Shown here: in pieces, positions 61,308 through 64,000 of the stretch
How positions within the stretch are numbered: position 1 is the stretch's first letter
Layout of the letters: each line of letters begins with the position of its first letter
Source of the DNA: Odoribacter sp.
Lineage (GTDB): Bacteria > Bacteroidota > Bacteroidia > Bacteroidales > Prolixibacteraceae
Direction: 5' to 3'
Assembly: GCA_013824715.1 (NCBI GenBank)
Contig: PNOH01000015.1
Location: 33,866 to 97,865 of the forward strand
DNA length: 64,000 nt
Program-made: the position numbers and the translations under genes
The notes under the pieces: model-generated
Told to the model about the DNA's origin: nothing
The model's input: the letters and a program-made list of their open reading frames with translations, nothing else
Databases searched by the model: none

Positions 61308-63815
61308 TTATTCTTTTCCCTTGAGTATTCCCTTTACAAATTTATCCTGAAATTGTGCCCAGGCAGCTACACGATTTCGGGCTTGAACGATTTCTTCCTT
61401 TGACAATTGTTGATACAAGTTAGTTTTTTCTTTTGGATCGTTATTTAGATCATACACTTCAACTGTATTCTGGCTTTCATTAAAAATGTATTTCATATTA
61501 TTTTTCCGGTAGCCAAAAAGGTAATCAGACCAAGGCGCGAAGAAAAACGACTCGTTCGAATAGGTGCTTAAAAGATCACGCCCTTGCCATATTTGAGGGA
61601 TATCGGCATCAACAACAGATAACACGGTGGTTGCAAGGTCTTTCATCCCTGCAACATCGCTTTTTCGCTCACCATGAAATAAGGTGGAATTAATGAAATA
61701 AAGCGGCACTTTTAGATTTTCTTCGTAAATGGCTGTTCCATGACCATATTGCTTGTGCTGACCAAATGCCTCGCCATGATCACCCACCACCACAACCAAG
61801 GTTGTTGAAGTTAATTTTCGTTCTTCAAGAGCCTGCATAACTTTCCCGATGAGTTCATCGCTGTGCTTCATGCAATTGAGATAGCGGTTAAAACTAAAAT
61901 TTGAAACGCTAAAATCTTCTTCTTTTTGAGCGAAATAATAAGGATAGTGGCCTTGAACGGTCCATATCATAGAAAAAAAGTTTTGTGTAGTATCTTCATC
62001 CAGCCACGATGTCAAACAATTGGCAAGACATAAGTCATCAATTCCATTAAGTTCTTTGAATTTGATATCCTGGAATTGTTCAGAGCATTTAATAGTAGAA
62101 AAATCTTCAATCCTGTCAAATCCACGATGAGTCAAAAACTGTTTGCAATTTTGGAACCTTAAGTCAGCAGAGGAAAAAAAAGAAGTTCGATACCCCATAT
62201 TTTTTAACACTGAAGAAATGGTGGGATAATTAACATCCGGAGCTTCCTGGGTGAGACTTTTATAGGATAAATATGGATACATCGATCCTAAAATTGACGC
62301 AAGTGATAGATTAGTCGCCGGTGCATGGGCATACATCTGATCAAATATCAATGCATGCTTGGCATACTTATTCAGGTTTGGGCTTAACTGATATGTACCC
62401 CCATAGCCATCAAAATAAGAAGCACCTGCTGATTCTAAAACAATAAACATTACATTCTTGACATTGTGATTCTTTAATGAAATAAAGGATGTTTCTAATT
62501 TCTCACACTGTGCCGGATTGAATGCCTCCTGTTCATCTGGAATTTTAGCAGAGAAAAACGAAGAATTAGAATCGGCATTGAGCATTGAATATACCATGTG
62601 TGTAATTGCATTTTCAGATTGTCCTTTTGTCCAGTTAACTTTAGTTTTTTGAGCTTTTGCACCCAGAAAGACCAATCCCAATCCAAAAATCAAATAGGTT
62701 ATGATCATTAGTCGTTTATTTAAAATCACCAGCCTGTAAATACGGTGTAAAATATTAGAAAAAAGCAGCATAGAAAAGCAAATTGCAATTGAATTAAGCA
62801 CAATACTCACCGATAAGTTTTCAAGTAAAGCAGTTTTTGCTTCATTGCTGCCAAGAAAACCGGAGTAATAAAGCCATTGATAGTTAAACGGTTTTCCAAG
62901 AAAAATAACAGTCGTAATATTCATGAAAGCTACCAGGGTTGATACCAATGCGAAAAAGGTAAAAGCTCCAAAAACCCATTTCCTGATTTGAATATTCTTT
63001 ATCAAAAGGAGGATTAGTATAAATACGATTACAAGGCCAGTCACAAAAAGAAAATCGCTCACGCTTCCTTTAATAATTTTGGTTATGCCACTATAATCAT
63101 GGACAATATTCATAAGCCGGACATTGATGATTTCGGAGCGGGCAAGTGCATGAAAACCAATTAAACTAACGCCCATAAACAGGACCTTTTCAGTGATGGA
63201 GGATTGATTGTTATTTGTAATCCATTTTTTATCAAACCATTTCAATAGCAAATAAACAGCAATTATAAAAAGTAAGATCAACCAACCTTTGGAGATTATG
63301 TGCGACTCTTTTTTAGTCTCTGCCTTTTCATAGATCGCTTTCTTAGAAATCGGAGCAGCATCGGCAACCGTTATTTTTCCACTTGATTGAAGGTCCCAAA
63401 AATCCTGATAATGTCCTTGTTTATTTTTAGTTATCCAGAAATAGTATTGCAATGTAGTACCTACAGGCACTTTCAATTGGACACTAAAAGTGTCTCCATG
63501 AGCTACCATAGGTAAATACAATAATCCTTCAGTAAGTTTGGTGTTGTCATTCCAGTCAACGGCTTCTTCCGAAGGATAATTCTCAGTTTTCCATGCCAGA
63601 TAAATAGTACCCGACAGAGGTGCATTATAATTGATTTCCTGCTCAATAAATGTTATAGCAGAATGTTTAGCCGTGTCAAGAAGAGGCTTATATGATAAAT
63701 TATTATTCGGTATGTTGTTCCCATTAATTTCTTTCTTTTCATCAGAGGTAGCTTCAATATTGATTCCAATGAAGAATAAGAGTACAGATAGAAATAAGTG
63801 TATATTTCTTTTCAT
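61308..63815 (-). CDS. LtaS-like alkaline-phosphatase-superfamily transferase with N-terminal beta module
   Basis: An 835-residue protein: signal peptide (about 1-22), a beta-sandwich module (50-150, GTIYLAWKTENYPSEEAVDW and PVGTTLQYYFWITKN) resembling starch/glycan-binding Ig folds, about five membrane helices (175-390), then a sulfatase/LTA-synthase domain. Metal and nucleophile positions are Glu461 in FIVLESAG, Thr501 in HAPATNLSLASILGS, Asp679-His680 in VVVGDHGEAFG and His692 in YGHGTAIYEEN. Such enzymes move phosphoglycerol or phosphoethanolamine onto glycans or lipids. The N-terminal module is unusual for the family. Likely decorates the polymer made by this locus. Confidence 0.83.
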   Translation of the reverse strand: MKRNIHLFLSVLLFFIGINIEATSDEKKEINGNNIPNNNLSYKPLLDTAKHSAITFIEQEINYNAPLSGTIYLAWKTENYPSEEAVDWNDNTKLTEGLLYLPMVAHGDTFSVQLKVPVGTTLQYYFWITKNKQGHYQDFWDLQSSGKITVADAAPISKKAIYEKAETKKESHIISKGWLILLFIIAVYLLLKWFDKKWITNNNQSSITEKVLFMGVSLIGFHALARSEIINVRLMNIVHDYSGITKIIKGSVSDFLFVTGLVIVFILILLLIKNIQIRKWVFGAFTFFALVSTLVAFMNITTVIFLGKPFNYQWLYYSGFLGSNEAKTALLENLSVSIVLNSIAICFSMLLFSNILHRIYRLVILNKRLMIITYLIFGLGLVFLGAKAQKTKVNWTKGQSENAITHMVYSMLNADSNSSFFSAKIPDEQEAFNPAQCEKLETSFISLKNHNVKNVMFIVLESAGASYFDGYGGTYQLSPNLNKYAKHALIFDQMYAHAPATNLSLASILGSMYPYLSYKSLTQEAPDVNYPTISSVLKNMGYRTSFFSSADLRFQNCKQFLTHRGFDRIEDFSTIKCSEQFQDIKFKELNGIDDLCLANCLTSWLDEDTTQNFFSMIWTVQGHYPYYFAQKEEDFSVSNFSFNRYLNCMKHSDELIGKVMQALEERKLTSTTLVVVVGDHGEAFGQHKQYGHGTAIYEENLKVPLYFINSTLFHGERKSDVAGMKDLATTVLSVVDADIPQIWQGRDLLSTYSNESFFFAPWSDYLFGYRKNNMKYIFNESQNTVEVYDLNNDPKEKTNLYQQLSKEEIVQARNRVAAWAQFQDKFVKGILKGKE

Positions 63816-63907
63816 CTTTAAATTTCTGTAGATAACTTGTAGCTAATATTTCAGAAAATCATTTGTATAAATATACGTTTAACTTTTGAATTAGCTTTAA
63901 AGCATGT

Positions 63908-64000
63908 TCAATAAAGGTTTTGGATGAATCCTTCACGGTTTGGTGAAGTTTTTTTGTGAGGAGTTTTCAGCAACTCACTCACACCCGGAACATTTTGGTC
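63908..64000 (-). other. Possible 3' end of a minus-strand gene, or repeat
   Basis: Thirty codons read DQNVPGVSELLKTPHKKTSP then NREGFIQNLY and a TGA at 63910-63908, open to the window edge. The same bases form two hairpins (CTTCAC/GTGAAG at 63931-63948; GTGAG...CTCAC at 63956-63983), so a palindromic repeat is an equal possibility. The 63816-63907 gap is A/T-rich and probably holds the promoter of the LtaS-like gene, though none is clear. Confidence 0.35.

Noticed and set aside
52309..63815. Polysaccharide utilisation locus
   Set aside because: No SusC/SusD pair, no sensor-regulator and a GT2 synthase at the centre; synthesis fits better.
63931..63955. Rightward intrinsic terminator CTTCAC/GTGAAG with T-run
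   Set aside because: No plus-strand gene ends here, and the bases also fit a minus-strand coding frame, so a terminator call is not justified.

Overview
The window looks like chromosomal DNA of a member of the Bacteroidota, probably class Bacteroidia near the Bacteroidales/Marinilabiliales. The placement is inferred from gene content and layout, not from a search: the purH-mreB-mreC-mreD-mrdA-rodA order, a NusB with a long N-terminal extension, a DUF2795 protein, an outer-membrane HHH/beta-barrel pair, -7 boxes of the TAnnTTTG type, and many short palindromic intergenic repeats. No rRNA, tRNA, CRISPR array or complete insertion sequence was seen.

Layout. 1-14.4 kb is mainly housekeeping: the start of gshAB, a MATE exporter, CPD photolyase, a GPP34-like protein, threonine aldolase, rhomboid protease, the run nusB / DUF1573 lipoprotein / yajC / YbbR / coaE / TerB-DnaJ, recG, an ABC ATPase, a PduO-type adenosyltransferase and a DUF2795 protein. 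Composite palindromic repeats punctuate it (175-245, 5484-5749, 10015-10149, 12312-12581).

14.4-20.2 kb is an accessory island read on the minus strand. It holds stacked hairpins, the fossil C-terminus of an HNH nuclease, a methyltransferase-HIT fusion whose start overlaps the end of an intact HNH-nuclease gene by 14 nt, a KilA-N gene, an ORF6N/PLD-like gene sandwiched between two copies of the KilA-N gene's 3' end, a broken DUF6557 gene and a VOC gene that lacks its N-terminal half. This is the best candidate for an uncharacterised nucleic-acid-directed (defence or mobile-element) system.

20.2-52.3 kb is again core: AI-2E transporter, a YtxH / holin-X-like / unknown envelope trio, a MacB-like permease, purH plus the rod-shape operon, sugar and lipid metabolism genes (PfkB kinase, pgi, gpsA, an acyltransferase), lysS, recJ, a two-gene LysO transporter, an outer-membrane pair, purE, hpt, adk, obgE, a PAP2 phosphatase and a membrane-anchored MutS-like ATPase.

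52.3-63.8 kb is an uncharacterised surface-polysaccharide locus. It encodes a cellulose-synthase-like GT2 carrying a GH26-like hydrolase and a degenerate second barrel on one 1260-residue chain, a translationally coupled membrane-anchored GH2/GH5-like hydrolase, a frameshifted acyltransferase-3 gene, a tandem GH26-like protein whose first copy has lost its nucleophile, and an LtaS-like alkaline-phosphatase-superfamily transferase. No SusC/SusD pair is present, so the locus looks like synthesis and decoration of a polymer rather than glycan scavenging. The final 93 bases may hold the 3' end of another minus-strand gene.
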